64,000 bases of DNA from Monarcha castaneiventris obscurior (taxonomy: Eukaryota; Chordata; Aves; Passeriformes; Monarchidae). The translations under genes and the position numbers were made by a program. Location of the stretch: contig JAMPIT010000230.1 in NCBI GenBank assembly GCA_026261815.1, forward strand, positions 39,330,501 through 39,394,500, given 5' to 3'. This document shows, one piece after another, positions 12,401 to 27,400 of this stretch. The notes under the pieces were generated by a model. The model made no database searches and had not been told where the DNA came from. It was given only the letters and a program-made list of their open reading frames with translations. Each line of letters opens with the position of its first letter. Position 1 is the first letter of the stretch.

Positions 12401-15400
12401 TTCAAATCTAGACATGTTCTCATCTTAAAACTGAATTTGCTAATGTTCTTTACAAAAAAAGGTCTTATTGAGGGTGGATATTTGAAGTAATGCTTTAGGT
12501 AGTCAGTTGGGTTTGTAATCTCTCTGCAGATGTAATTAATGCAGAAATTTTTTTATTTGTGCTGTTTTCAGTTGCTAAAAAAATGCACTTTGTGGTGCCA
12601 AAATAACAGTGAAACATTATATAATAAACAGGCTCAGCATTCTTCATAATTGAAATGAAACAAGTTTTAGTTTACTGTAGATGTTACGCATATTACAAAC
12701 TTTGATGTAATTGGTCGTTTAAACCAGTTTATAAAAGATTAGTTCTGGGATATGCGGGCATTTTTTGGGTTTGTTTTTTTTTTTGTTGACATTTTTGGGA
12801 GGTTTATGTCTTGCTGGAAAGCAAGTTTAACAGAAAACCTTCTGGATCATGAGGTCTCTGTTGGTAGACCAGGGAGATCACAGCCTAGGAGGAACTCTGC
12901 AGGGAAGGGGAGTGTGGGGAGGAAGGTATTAGAAGACAGGTGAGAGATCCTCTGCCTTTAGTCATTTCCATGACAGAGTTCTCTAAAGTTGATGACAGTT
13001 CTTGAAAGTATTATGGCCTAAACCCATTTATTTTTAAAATGGCAGCAGAGGCAAGTTTGTGCAGTGATTTAACACTAGCAGTAGAAATCATCAACCAAGA
13101 GAAAACTAACTATTGTTTTTTCCTTCACAGTCAGCTCCTTCTCTCTTTCTTAAGAGCAATTTTGAATATTTGAGAGGCAATTACCGTAAAGCTGTCAAAC
13201 TTTTGAACAGTGCCAACATTGCTGAACATCCAGGCTTCATGAAAACAGGTAAAATAAAAACCTTCACCCTTGCAGGTACTTCAGTGTCTAGTATAATAGA
13301 ACTAGTTGATAGGACTACTGTTTATATTAATTTTAAGGACATTAATGATGACTTAACTGAGTCAGCCCTGAGAGTCTTAAGCATCTGAGGGTTTATATCC
13401 TGAATGTGTTTCATCTTTCTTCTTGTGCTCTTTCATGTAACACTGTGGTGTTTTTCATTGAACATTCTTCTACACAAGGCTGTGGTTATGTCCATGAAAA
13501 TGAATTTGTGAAGGTGTGTTCTATTTGCAAGGCTCATAATTGAGTCTCTTAATCAAGAAATGAAACAAAAGGCAACTTATTAGATCTAGAACTGAGACCT
13601 TTCTGGCAATTTAAGTGCTTAAAGTTCTCTTTATGACTTAAATTTTTTTGGAAAACTTTACAGTCATGTAACTTTTTTGCATTAGCTATTTTGCATGGTA
13701 TAATGTTCACTTAGTGGTCTTCTTAGGCTATGACTGTTTAATTTGCTAATGGTCTGGTTATTTGGATTTTTAGGGTGGGTTTTTTTTCTTTTTTCTTTAT
13801 TATCCATGTTAACCCTGTAAAACTTTAGTCACCAGCAGATAAGTGAAAAATTTCATTTTTTGTCCTTTATTAATTAGAAAGAACCTCTTAAAGTGTTGCC
13901 TGAACGTCATATATTTAGAAAGAAGAGTGCATTTCCTGCTTGTATGGTTAGGTTGGCATATACATATATATATATATATATATCTATGTATGTATATCAT
14001 ACAGGATATAACACCATCATCCATGAACATCTCACTGAAAAATGTTTAATAGGCTGCCATAATATGCTGACCCATGAGAGAGTGGTTGGAGCATTTCATG
14101 GGCTTAGCAACAACTTTCACTTTCTGAAAATGGTCTTTTGTTCTATCAGGTGAATGCTTAAGGTGTATGTTCTGGAACAACCTTGGCTGCATCCACTTTG
14201 CAATGGGAAAGCACAATTTAGGGATTTTTTACTTTAAAAAAGCCTTGCAAGAAAATGATAATGCCTGTGCACAGCTAGGAACGGGCAGCTCGGATCCAGG
14301 TAAGCAGGAGATTGAAACAGATGGTGGAAGAGGGGTGGGCAAATCAAGGAAATAGAGGACAGAAGGTTTGAGTGATTATCAGCAAAATTCCCTGTCCATC
14401 TCTTTGTGGAGGACAGGGTAAGAAGGGTGAGAATTTTGATGATAACCTGATGTAAGAATATAGTTGCTGTTGCCAGAAATACATGGTGATGATTAAATAT
14501 GTTTATTTTTTTGTTTTTCTTGATGTACTGTGGTGCTGGGACAATTACTTCTCTCTCATTTATAGACTTGGTCCATCAGTTAGGGAGGTATGACAAAATA
14601 AAGTTTTTGTGACCTATTTTGCGTAGGTTATTTATAGTCCTGCTGACCCTGTGTAGAATGATCAGGGCCTGAAGGATGCCCTCTTCCATATTCTGGGTAA
14701 CCAGGTCTCCTGTTTCCTTGTGGAGGGGGCCCCACACTTTCCCTAGTCTTCCAACATCAACATTTATCACCAACATACCTATAGAAGGTTTTGTTGTTCT
14801 TGACATCCCTGGTTGGATTTAATCCTGTCAGGGCTTTCCAACCTGATCCCTGGTAGCTCAGTTTGCCTGTTTTCCTCCCAGGTTACTGGTCCTTGCTTCC
14901 ACCCTTTGTAGGCTTTGTTTTTGTATTTGAGTTTGTCCAGGAGCTCCTTGTTCAGGAGGCCTGACATTTTTGCCTGACTTCTTTGTTGGGATGCATCACT
15001 TCTGAGCTTGGAAGAGGTAATCCTTGAATATTAATCAGCTTCCTTGGGCTCCTCTTCCATTCAGGGCTTTATCCCATGGTATTGTACCAAGCAGACCCCC
15101 AAAGATGCCAAAGTCTGCTCTCCTGAAGTCCCGTATAGTGAGCTTGGTATGACACTTCTTGCTGTCCTAAGGGTCTTTAACTCCACTATTTCACAGTCCT
15201 GACCAGCTCCTCCTTGTTGGTGAGAACAAAGTCCAGCATAGCACCCCTTCTTATGGACTTCTCCAACACTTGGAGAAGGAAGTTATCATAAGCACATTCC
15301 AGGAGTGTCCTGGATTGTTTATGCCCATCTGTGCTGTCCCAGATAGCAGGACCAGGGCTTGTGAATGTGAGACCTCTCCTATCTGACCATAGAGGACCTC

Positions 15401-18400
15401 ATCACTCAGTCTTCATCATTTCTTGATGAAGTTATAGTTGTTTTCATTTCTTGTTTTCTTTAAAATCTACTTACTATCAGGCATTTTATTGTTTTTGTAT
15501 TTCTCCCCTGGACCTAAGTGCAGCCTTAGGTATTAATGTGAAAACAGAAAGCGTTTTATGCTTGTTAACAGCAAAGTGGTTTTCTTTTGGCATCTATGTT
15601 CTCTGGAATGTGTGTAGATGTGTATTCCCACAAATCTGGGATTCAGTATTCTTGTGTAACACTTAGTCTGTGTGATAAGGAACATATGAGGTTAGTATTT
15701 AATATACTTCAGTCTTTATTAAGAATACAATTAATTTGTCTTTGAAATCGGTTTTGATGTGAAAGGCATTTTTTTACAGAGGGAGCCTAGTGGATTTCAG
15801 CAATGAAAGGGAGTTTTGGTAGCTTTGGGGTGTTTCTCACAGCTTCCCTCTTCCTCAGAGTTTTGTGCTCTCCTGAGCTGCACATCCAATATGATGTAAT
15901 CCTTTTCTGCAGGTAAAAAATTTTCAGGGAGACCCATGTGTACACTACTGACTAACAAACGATATGAGCTGCTCTATAACTGTGGAATTCAGCTCTTGCA
16001 TATTGGGAGGCCCTTAGCTGCCTTTGAATGCCTGATTGAGGCAGTCCAGGTTTATCACTCCAACCCTCGTCTGTGGCTGAGAATAGCAGAATGCTGCATT
16101 GCTGCCAATAAAGGGGTAAGTAACTTTTGAAAATTCTTCTAAAGAATGGCATGTGGTTCTACCTCACAGAAAGGTAGAATCAATACCTAGAGTTAAGCTA
16201 TGTATTTTGAAGGTCTAATGTTGTAACACCTCTGTAAATCCAGATTAATTTTTTTTTGTGTATATGTATTTTTATGTGTTTAATCTGGAGCTGCAACAGG
16301 TGAAGGGAACTCTTTGCATGTGATCTTTTTCTCTTTGTGAAGCCAAAGCTCATCTAAAGTTTTATTGTTTCCTCACTCATTTGCCACTAGAGACTGAGAA
16401 GGATGAGACTTTGTAGTGCAGGTATCTTGAAAGTGACAGAGGCTGTGGAAGCAGAGATCAGCCTTCTCCATCCTAAAGCTGTTGGGATCACGGCTGCTGG
16501 GGAGCTGAATCTCTAATTGCTAAGTCTTCACCTTCTTCTCCTGGCAAAGTTGGTGGAAACCTGCTGATGGCAGGCATATTGCATGTCCTCTGGGGCATCT
16601 TGTTTTCAGCCTGTTTTCACCTGGGGCATCTTGTTTTCAACCTGTTGATCTATGTATGTATAGGATAAACACATATGATAAAATTCAGAGGGCTGAGGAC
16701 AGGATCATTTGCTCCTAGAAGAAAATACTGCACCTAAATAGTACATCTGTAAAATTAAGATATACTTAATTCCCTGTGAAACTATAATTTCCCCCTTAAG
16801 TGTGGGAGAGTGATGATACAATCTGTAATTGCATTATCCTATGCAGTTATTTCCACAGTATGCCCATTTCACTCCTTGCACAGGATGTGTAGGATGAATT
16901 GAACAAATAGCTATATTCACTCTATTTTCCCCCCCACCCCTGAATTCTCTTTTTCCTCTCTGGATGGCCTCAGTGCATTTATTTACTGCACACTATTCAA
17001 ATACTTCCAAATACAAAATTGAGAACTTTTCCTTTGGGAATTTGAATGGTACTCAATATTTTGGTATCTCTATTTCAGAAAACTTAAGATACTCAAAAGT
17101 TTATAGCAGAGGTTTGTTTGTATACCCATTTCAGAGGCAGAGCACTGAATTCAAGAGTGTTGGGTCAAAATTGTACTGACTGTGATTCTGTATGCGCTAC
17201 TTGCTGTCTGACTGCCAGAGTTTTATAAAGCAAATGCAGAAGAACAGCTTTCTTCATACTAATTTTGCAATTCTCTGTATCAATCTTACTGGGTGGAAGT
17301 CACACATAGATAAAGAAGACACATCTGATCATCTCTAGTGAAAAGCTGAGTATGAGAGAGTAGATTAGCTTAGGTTTTGTGGCAAAAACCCAAAGCTAGG
17401 ATTCGATTTACAAGGGCAGTATTTAGCAGTCTGGAAAAGGGAAATGCAGATCCTTATGGGGCACTTCCCTATTTACTGCAGACTAGCCAAAGTAGTAGAT
17501 TATGCCAGGCTCCTGAGGCTTTCTTCCTGCTACAGTTAGGATGATGTGTGGTGTACCAGAGAACTTAAATTCATGTCAAAAAAACAGTTTGTTATTCCCT
17601 AAATTTATACTCTTGGAAGCAAAAAATTAACTTTGGATGCTGTTAATATTAAAGGCAAAGAGGAAGTGTCTTTAAATTGTTAGATTTGCAACATGACAAG
17701 TGAGGCTTTAAAGTCAATAGTGTGTTTAATTTGGCCTCACAACTCAATTTGCAATAATATTCCTTTATATCTAAGTATGGATTTATATTTATGCTCTGAA
17801 CACCGTGCAGAAAAGCAATTTCACTGAAACTGATTTTCACCCACTTTAGTATTTTAGTTTATAAAATAGAGATGGAAGAAGATTCCCTTTTAAACGCCTG
17901 CATTTCGAACACCTTTTTTGAAATATGTGCTTCATATCCAAACTCAGTGTATGTATTTTTTATTTGGCAGTAAATGCTACTATGTCAATATTTTTACAAT
18001 AGACTGATAAATTTTTTGAAAAGTGATAGCTATTGAAAGTCCAGATTTAGGATAAGTTTTTCCTTGCAACTGCAACTCTTTGTCACTGACTTAACTTACC
18101 AGTGAAGTTAAGGTGGCTCATGGTGAAACAGCCAAACAAAGCCCAGTAAATATGGTGTAGAGATAATTCTTGGGACTCACAATTAGGGTACTTTAAGTTC
18201 ATTTGCCCCTCAGAATGTGTCTGCATACCCAACAATCCATTAAACAAGTTAATTTAATGTATCTTTGCATATGTTGTTGTTCAGCTGTGTGCTCCCCATG
18301 GAACAGTTTGAGAGCAGCTTTTCCAAAGAGCGTTTTGAGTGCTGTGTAAGCAGGGAGAGAAGATGGCAAGCGTTACAGTGCCAAGTCTGAATGTTATTTG

Positions 18401-21400
18401 GCAGATCAAATTATTTCTTTTTAGATATCCTGTCAGTTCTTTTAATATGACTTGGTTCATTGTTCTTTTGCTTTCAAAACAGAGGAGAAACTAGGTCAGT
18501 AGGCTATCAGACAAGCTGTCAGAACTAATCTGTGCTTACGCTGTCTGCAGTAAAACCCCTCTGCAACACAAAGACAATAGAAGGTGCCTGATCCTTCATT
18601 GTACTTCAGATTTAAAACTGTGTCCATTATTCTTATATTTTAGCAGGGTTCAAGGTCTTCTTTCAGCCTTCACTTATTTTGTCAAGCTCTCATTCAATAG
18701 CCTTGATATTTAAGCTCTTTTTTTTTTCCTTTTTCCTTTTAGACATCAGAACAAGAGACCAAAGGTCTTCCCAGCAAAAAGGGGATTGTGCAATCTATAG
18801 TAGGTCAAGGCTACCACCGTAAGATAGTCCTAGCATCCCAGTCCATACAGAATGTTGTTTATAAGTGAGTATGTTTTCTATGGGTTATTTATTTGGTTTT
18901 TATAGCTTTGTTAAGAATATATATCTGTTTATCAGAGGTTTTAAAACCGTTGTGGAATAACTGTTTATTCATGTAGTGAAGAGAGAGGCATGCTAAAATG
19001 CTTGGGTCAGTCTTAAACATCATTTTGTGCCTCCTCTGTGATGGCCAGCAGAGGGCTTAACTGTGTGTTTATTGTAGCTAAGAGGAGTATTAAAGCTTAA
19101 AATTTATTTATCTGAAATTTATATTTTCAGATGGCTAAATCTGTCCTCTTTTTCTCACTTAAAATATATATTTTTTCAGTTATCCACTTTAGAAAAATGC
19201 AGGAAGAATCTAGTCACTGTGCCATAAAACTTCAGGAAGTGAAATCAAGATCAAGAAATTATGTGGTTGAAGCTATTTGGGCATCATGGTGTATTTTCAA
19301 TATGTAAAAATAACAAGATACTATGTCCTCATAAATTAAACTTGGTATATTAAAGCATTATTTAACATTTTTAGGGTGAAGTTTTCTCTACATTCAGACA
19401 TTTCTGGAGCTCTGCTTTTATTTTTAATTTAGTAGGATTGCTTCTTATTGGTCAACTTCTTTGTCTCTTTAAGTGATGGGCAGTCCTCAGCAATACCTGT
19501 AGCCAGCATGGAGTTTGCAGCAATTTGTCTAAGAAATGCCTTGCTGCTGCTGCCAGAAGATCAACAGGAGCCAAAGCAGGAAAATGGATCTAAAACTAGT
19601 AATCAGCTGGGGGGAAATACAGAAAACAGTGAAAGCAGTGAAGCATGCAGGTAAACAGAATTTAATATAAACCTTTCTTTTTGTCCAGAGTAACCCTGGG
19701 CTGACAGTCTGTATCTGCTACTTACCCTGCTTGGCCAGCAGAAAAATAGAACATATTTGTGAATTCTCTTAATAGTGTTGGGCTATTCAAAGAAATACTT
19801 TAGCTGCTTGATTTAATTTAAGAATAAAATACTGAATTGATTCCTCCTGTCCCTAAAAACTTTTATTAAATTAGACACTGAAATTATTTTTTTCCCTTGG
19901 CCATCTTTTTTTCTGTGCTGCAAATGTTATGTTTTCCCACACCCTCCTGCTGTGCATATTGGTATTTCTCTAATTGTAAGTGAAGTTTCACATGTTACAG
20001 CGATTTTGTGTGTGTGTGCACGTGCGCTGTGTACTTGATTCAATATATATATATGAATGTCTGGCAACTCAGTTGTAAACATTTCCCCATGATCAGATTT
20101 GACATTCATCAGCCTTTGTTGTGTTTGCTTTAAAATGGGAAACTAGATTTAGAAAGTAAAGTAGGAGACCAGCATGGAGCTATTGCTCAATAAATCATGT
20201 TTGTAGAAAAGTGTTTAAGAAAAACTTCTTTGTCATCAAAGTTTCAGAAAAAGTAATTTGCAGACAGTGTATGTTAAAGGAAGGTGTTTTAATTTATTGC
20301 CTCACCTCATACATTCTGGACTTCCTTTTGAAGAGTAACTTTTGATCATAGTCTGCACTTTCATTAAAGACCATTTTGAGGGGAAATGTTACAATAACTC
20401 ATCTGGAAAAAGTGTCTGTGGTAGAACTTGAACTACTTAGAGAGTAATGAAAAAACATGCTGGTTTTGTCAGACCTGAGTACAGATAAATGTTAAGAAGA
20501 TAAGATCCATTTGTCAGAAGGCAGGATTTACTGCACACATACTGTGTTGTGTAGGCACAAGGTGCACCCTCATATATTCTGGGGTTGCCTGCAGATGGAC
20601 TGTGGCTGGGGGTTAGTGGCTGTTACTGTTACAACAATATTTGAAAGCTGTTCTCTGTAATCCTGTTTTTCCAATTACAATCTATCTTGTCGAGTGACCA
20701 AATGATTTATAAAAGTTGGAGGGGGGAGGGGGTGGTTGTTGGGTTTTTTTGTTTGGCTGTTTGTTTTTGAGCTTTTTTTTTCCTTGTTTCTTCACTGAGG
20801 TTGGAGGTTGTGATCTAACTCTTCTGGCAAGTATATATGCAGCTCATTGAGATGAAGCTTCTCTGGTTTAAATGGGAGTTCAATTTTAAGCTTTTGGGGC
20901 TCACTGAGGGTCAGTGATGAAAACAGAATGGTGGCCCTTACTCAGACAAGACCTCCTTTTTTTTGTTTTGTGCTGGGGTGTTTTTTGTTCATTTTGTAGG
21001 AGTGAGGAAAGGAAAACATGCCCTGTATGGGAAGATCCTTTTCTACCTTCTGCTTTCAAAACCAGATGCTTCTTCAGCTGAAGAAAAGCTAAAGAAAGGA
21101 CTCCCTCATATCTCCCAGTAGTCACTGCCAATTTCAAAATATCCACAACAAAGGAGGCTGTTCTTGAATTTGTGTGTCACATTCTGAAAGGTTCTCTAAG
21201 GATTTGTTCCTTCGGACAAGGGAACCTCTGTGAGGGAACAGTAAAACATACAAGGCATTTGAAGAAAATCACACTAATTGAACAGGATGGTTTTAAAGCA
21301 AATCCCACTAATTGAGCAAGCTGACTCTTAAGGCAGATTCTTCTCTTATTCACAAGAAAACAGCAAATACTTTTAGTGGCTAAGGGTATTTTTTGAATCT

Positions 21401-24400
21401 AATTTTTGGTAAAGGCATGAAGGATATACTCTGCAGCAGTATTGAGTATGGATTTCCTTGGAGTTTTTTGCTCTATGTTTTGAATGTTGGAATTATCTCA
21501 CCTATTTGTAATAGACAGGTATGAAACTCATAAATTAAAGAATTCTTATTAAGTGGACAGAGTTTCAATTCTGAATTTTCTTTTAAATCTTCTTTTAGAC
21601 CTTGGTGTCTCTCTCTGCCAAGATACAGCCATTAGCTGTCTCTTCAGTTCTCATTCCAGAAGGAGGTTCTTTCAGCTTATTGGGGGGTGAAGTTTCATAA
21701 TTCTTAAATAGAATGAATACTCCCCAAATGCTCCCCCCCAAAAAACAAGGTGTAATTTTAAGAAAGTGGAATTTTATTTAGAAAAAGAAAAAGAGAAAAA
21801 AAAAAGACATTTTGTAATAAAGGGTAGCTAGAAGTCTAAAGGAAGCTGTAGCACTTTTTGGGTTATCATTCTAGAGTGTTTATGTAACTAGTTTTCAAGA
21901 TGTCTAGAGAGAAAACTAGTTTACTGCTTTTCTTACAGGCTAAAAGAAGAGAAGCTACAAATGCAGCAAATTCTGTGTCCCTCCAGTTAAAAATGCTTAT
22001 CCTACACTGAACTTCAAAAATAGCTCAAGGCTGTGAAGAATGGTGTGGGTTGTTTGGTCTGTCAGTCAAATCCTTTCCAGCAAGTGTCCCACTTCTTCCT
22101 TCTCAGATAGAATGGTTAGGATAAGAGCATGTACCTCAATCTCTGAATAACTTCAATTCCCTCTATTTCAGGCTGCAGAATTTTTTATGTTCTTTTAAAT
22201 GGAGTGAATAAATACACTAACCATTTTTAAATTACTTATTCTAATAATACACTGTTTTTATTCTAGCAATAAAAGTCATGAAGGGGATAAATTCATTGCA
22301 GCTCCTCCTTCTTCGCCTTTGAAGAAACAGGAATTAGAGAATTTAAGGCAAGTAAATAATACAAAATACTCACCACTAAATAAGCCTCTTCCTTAATTGT
22401 GGTTCCTAGGTTTTTTTGTAGGCACTTGGGATGTTGAATTGTAGCTGGTAATCTGTTTTTCAAATGTGTGTACTTCCTTTCTTCTGAGCTTTGAATCTGA
22501 ACAAATAGAAATCATCCAGAATTTCAGTTTAGGTAGATCAGTCTGTTTGATCCCACTGTTGTAAGTTTGGCATTACATATTGGGCAAAGCTGAAAATACC
22601 AGGTCCCATAAGAAAAACCTGACAATGGCTGTTGACATTGGTGGAAGGGGATGGAAATTACTGTATATACCTTTTCCTTTTAAAGCCATGATAAGGCTAG
22701 TTTGGAATTCAGTCCCCACATTATTTGCTTGTTGGATGGGAAAAAAAATGAAAGTGGAAAGCAGTATAGCTGCATTTACTAATGAGAATGGTGTTTCTTT
22801 CAGCTGGAATAAATCCATAGTTTGCATAAAATAGAAATCAAAACTGCCTCTGTCCAGGCATTTGACTTCCTCCCAATGGAAAAACATAGGTAAAATTTCA
22901 CTGTAGATTTCTTATGTGTTCTCAAAGATCCTTAAACTGCTTGTTCAGGAGTCTGAGTGTTCTCCAGGTAAAATAACTCACGTGTGTGTAAATAAGTATC
23001 ATATTGTCTGGAGCCTCTTTACTTTTCCCCAACAAGATTACCATTTACTGGCAATGTTAATTATTTCAGGTGGCTTCCAGCCTGTTGAAAATCTCTTACT
23101 ATAAAGCTTGCACCTGTTTAGAAAAAAGAAACCTGTTTTGAGTTTCCATTGTGGACAAAGCGTACAGTAATTTCCCACTTGAACTCTTAGGTAAACACAC
23201 TGTTGCAGCCTAACCCCAGGTAACCTATGTTTTATAATGACCAGCTTAACCTTTCCTTTGCTCCACTACGTGCAGCAAATCTTCTTGTACTCATTTAAAA
23301 GCACTTTAGGAGGAATCTGTGAGGCGACGTCAGCTGTTTATTCTGAAGTGGTACAAGAGTGCACTACTCCAAATAGAACATGCTGGATTGAAAACAGTGA
23401 TGTGGGCTGCTTGTGGGTTTTGTGGGATTTTTCTCCTGACTGTTGAAAATGTGGCTGCCACATGTCAAAATTACATGGTGTCACTTTGTGATTTTTTTTT
23501 TAATGTGTAGTCTATTCTTTCACAATCAGCTGTTGTTATCTACTGATGAAATCTGACAACATGTCAGGAAAAACTTAGCAGTTCAGCAAGCAGTGAGCTG
23601 CTTCTCATAAAGAACTTCATATAAGGAAAGGAAAAGCATTGATTTTTAAAATTTTTTTTTCTCTCCTACTGCCTGCTTTGGTTTAATCTAGAGGACTACA
23701 CATTCCTAGAAAGTGTTTCTGCTGAAACTATTTCTAAGCTTCTGAAGATAGTTTTGAAAAGCAAAATACATTATGCTCAAATAGTAGTCTTGTGTATTTA
23801 TTTTGTAAATAGTGTGTTCCTGTAGCCTTGCTCAGTAAGGAGCTGAGTGAGAAAATGGCAATTCTTGTTGAGTCGGGGAAAATTAAGAAAAAAAAGTTCT
23901 GGATGTTGTCAAGGATTATCCTAAGGAGTAAGTGTCTGTTCAGTTTTTTCCTGCTAAGTCACTGGATTGAAAAACCTCTATTGCTTCTGGGACTGAAAAG
24001 GGACTGTGAATGCTTTTCTTGGATGATTTTATATAGTTGTGCATCCTTGTAAGAGTTCAAAATGCCTGACTTACCTTTGCCCGTGAACAGTTTTTTAGAA
24101 GCTAAAAATATCATCTAGAAAAGGTTTACATGTCCTCTATATTGCTTGGTGCTTGTGCACAAATTGGTTGAGTGGACTATTCTCATAATAAGCAGTAATT
24201 CAATTGCAAGATTTTCAAAGCAACAAGCAGAAGTCTGAGGAGACCAATCATTGTTAAGAATTTATGCATTGGAAGTAGAAACTCCAGATTTTTCTTCTGA
24301 GTTTCTTCTAAACAATTCTCCTTGCTGCTTCTCATCCTTGGACAAGCCAATTCCCCTGCTCTGCTCTCAGCCTGTGCTGTGTTCCACACACCACAACCTA

Positions 24401-27400
24401 ACACTGTTAGGATGCATCAAGAGTAAAGAAGTTCTGGTAGACCACAGTACTACATTTGGAAAATTTTGTGGATTTTATTGTAAAAGTTGAGATGGACAGC
24501 AACAGATCTTGTTGTAGTTGTTCTCCTTAGATGGAAGGTCTTTGTGTGAGAACCTTAATTTTTCCCCTCAAAGCAGATAGAGATTAAATGAATAATTTGG
24601 TCATTCATGTTCTCCACACCTAGTTTTGCCTCAGTTACCCATTTAAAGGTTGCAGTGGTCTGTTTGGCCCTGTCACAGTACTAGAAACTTACAACAATTA
24701 TCACCCACAGCTGTTTCACTCTTCTTCCTCACTCTTAGCCACTGTGTAGTTTTTCTCAGTCTCCCCTTTGCCGGTGCTGAAGTTCCCTTTGAAGTAAGCT
24801 CAGTCTGCATTCTGTATTTCTTGATATTTTGTATTGTTTGCCTGTGGTGAAACATAAAAAGTAGACAGTTTGTATCCATTGTTGGGTTTAGCTATTTGAA
24901 ATTATTTCAGATTAGTGATGTTCTCTTGATGGTTTAGAAGTGTCATTTTTGGTGCCTTCCTACTAAGTTTTGAAGAACTGGATTTGCTCTGACTCGCCAT
25001 TTGCCTGAGAAATAAGGCAAGTCAGATATGGAGTTTGGGTTCCGTAAACTTGCAGTCTGTGTGGGCTGACAAATCTTGTTGCCTAAACCTCCACAAGAGG
25101 CTGTTTGACATAATCTGGCAGTTTAAAAAAACATTTTTCTTTTTCCTAGTGCAAAGGCAGTTTTATTCAGGGCATGCGGAGGCTCGGTGATGCTGGAAGT
25201 CTGCCGTGCTCAAAGGTGACCTGTGGAGTTTTGTCAGAATCCTGACCGGGGTGAAAAACTAGTTTGTCTTTTCCCTTGTGGTGCAATTCTTCTGCTCCGG
25301 TTGGCTGTCAGCTCTCCTGAGCGTTTGGTTCAGCCAACCCAACAATGGATCCAAGTGCAAGAGCACAACTGCAGGGGAGGAGACCTGGATGCTTTCCTCT
25401 TCACATGGCTGTTGCAGAAGGCTTTTGCCAGCTCCTACGTGGCCCAAACCGTGACTAGTCCTTAGAGCAGAGGAGTAGGTTTCATCCTGTTTCTGAGATT
25501 GGAGCATGTCTTGTGTTTGAATTTACACTTGCAGAAATAAAAATAGGCTTTAAAAAAGTTGTGGGAAGTGTAAGACGTTGTAAAGGGCAGTAGCAACCAA
25601 CTCTGCAGGCCCTGACTGAATACCTGTCTAAGGGTATTTTGCTGGTGGCACTCAGCATCTCTACTGATTTAAAAGCTGTACTTCCTTGAGGCAGGACCAA
25701 AAAGAGGTTAGTTAGAAGCAGGCTGTTATTACAAAGATTTTGTTTCCCCATTCCATCCCCCTCCCCAGTCACAACCTTTCAGAAATATTTTAGGTTTGGG
25801 ACTTGAGCTGGGGAAGCTTTCCTCTCCCTCTCTCAAGCTTTTGTATGTGTTCAGATTTGATGTGACATCTGGGCACGGTGGAGAGGAAGTGGGGGGTAGG
25901 GGGAAACACTGGAGAAGTTTCTTATCCTGCTTGTGCATAATTAAGGAGCATGCCTCCTGGGAAAGGGGAATAAAGGCACCCCAGGTCCTGCCATGAATTA
26001 CATGACTTACTGCTGGACCAAAAGTGGGCTTGACAGTTGCCAGAAGGTTGGCGCAATAATAGCCCATCTGCCAGCGGGAGAGCTGACGGCTCTCCTCCCG
26101 TCGCTCCCAACGTGAGACCCCACTCAGAGCATCCCCTTGTCCTCCCTGCACAAGAACAGAGTCCTGCTCACAGCAGGGCGTCGTGGGCAGAGGCTTGTGC
26201 CCTGAGGACAAGGCAGCCTGCGCTGAATGATGTTTTACCAAGTGGAAAATATCCCCAAGAACGGTGTTTGGTGAGGGGGGGAGAGCTATTACAAAGTGTG
26301 AAGCTTGGCCTAATGATGGCATCCTGACGTGGGGTTATTGTTTGAAGATGGAAAATGTGAGTAGTTCAGATTTTGTTAGATGAACTGCCAGAGATTTTCT
26401 GGTTTTGGAAAGATAAGCAAGTCTGTGATGGCAACAAAATGCCATGGATCAGTCAGAGTCTTGGCACTGGGTTACAGCTCTCCATTGAACACAAAAGTGG
26501 AAATGCCAAATTCTCCAGTGTTTGTCTCCCTGTGTGCAGACATTGTACAACAGAAGAGTGAAATACCTTACAGCTTAATTGATAGCTACTGTGTGTCTGT
26601 AGATTGTGTCTTACAGAGATCTAGAAATCTGCTGCTCTTCTCTACAACAGAAGGTGAGGGCAGAGGAGTACAAATCAGAGTCCAAGGCAAGACCAATAAC
26701 AAGGGTGTGAGAAAGGGAAACTGTCCATGAGAAAAATGACACATGGTGTGAAGTCCATCTTTTTTTAGTCTGTTATTTATGATGAAAACTACAAAATCTT
26801 ACTGAGCATACCATCGTGATCCTTGGTTTATATTGGTAGAACAATTGAGCCCATAAATAATGAACACTAACTCTTTTACTTCATAGTTAGATGGGAAGTC
26901 ATTATTGGAAGTTTGATTTATTTCTTTAGCACTAAACAAGAAAGGAAGTTTAACAGGTGTATTTGGAATCACAGAATTTTCCATTTAACAGAATGGCTTT
27001 CTCCCACTCCCCTTTTTTTTGTTTCCTTCCAGGTGCTCGATCCTTGCGTGTAGTGCTTACGTGGCTCTGGCTTTGGGGGATAATCTTATGGCATTGAATC
27101 ATGCAGATAAACTTCTACAGCAACCAAAGCTGTCAGGGTCTCTTAAGTAAGTCTGGTGGGGTCATTTCTTCTTCCTCAGCCCTGTTTTTTTGCTGGAGAG
27201 TTTTGAGTTGAAGCTTCCAATGGCAGTAGTTGCTTGCCAGTTCTGTATCTGATGCAAAGAATTGCTTGGCCTGCTCCTGTTCTTGTTGAAGCCCTGACTA
27301 AGTGTCCATTGACACGCAGGAACATGAATTCCCTCCTTTGTGCACAAATTCTACATAATTTGTAGTCTATTGCTGCTTTTGTTGCTGTTCCTGCAGCTCT

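Noticed and set aside
13249..13388. In-frame extension of CNOT10 exon 8 past its donor
   Set aside because: The extension is not needed: exon 9 completes the split Gly codon and restores the family sequence. Read-through would end in an unrelated tail.
14576..14967. Two - strand open frames as host genes
   Set aside because: Their peptides match the CR1 ORF2 linker region; they are pieces of a broken LINE.
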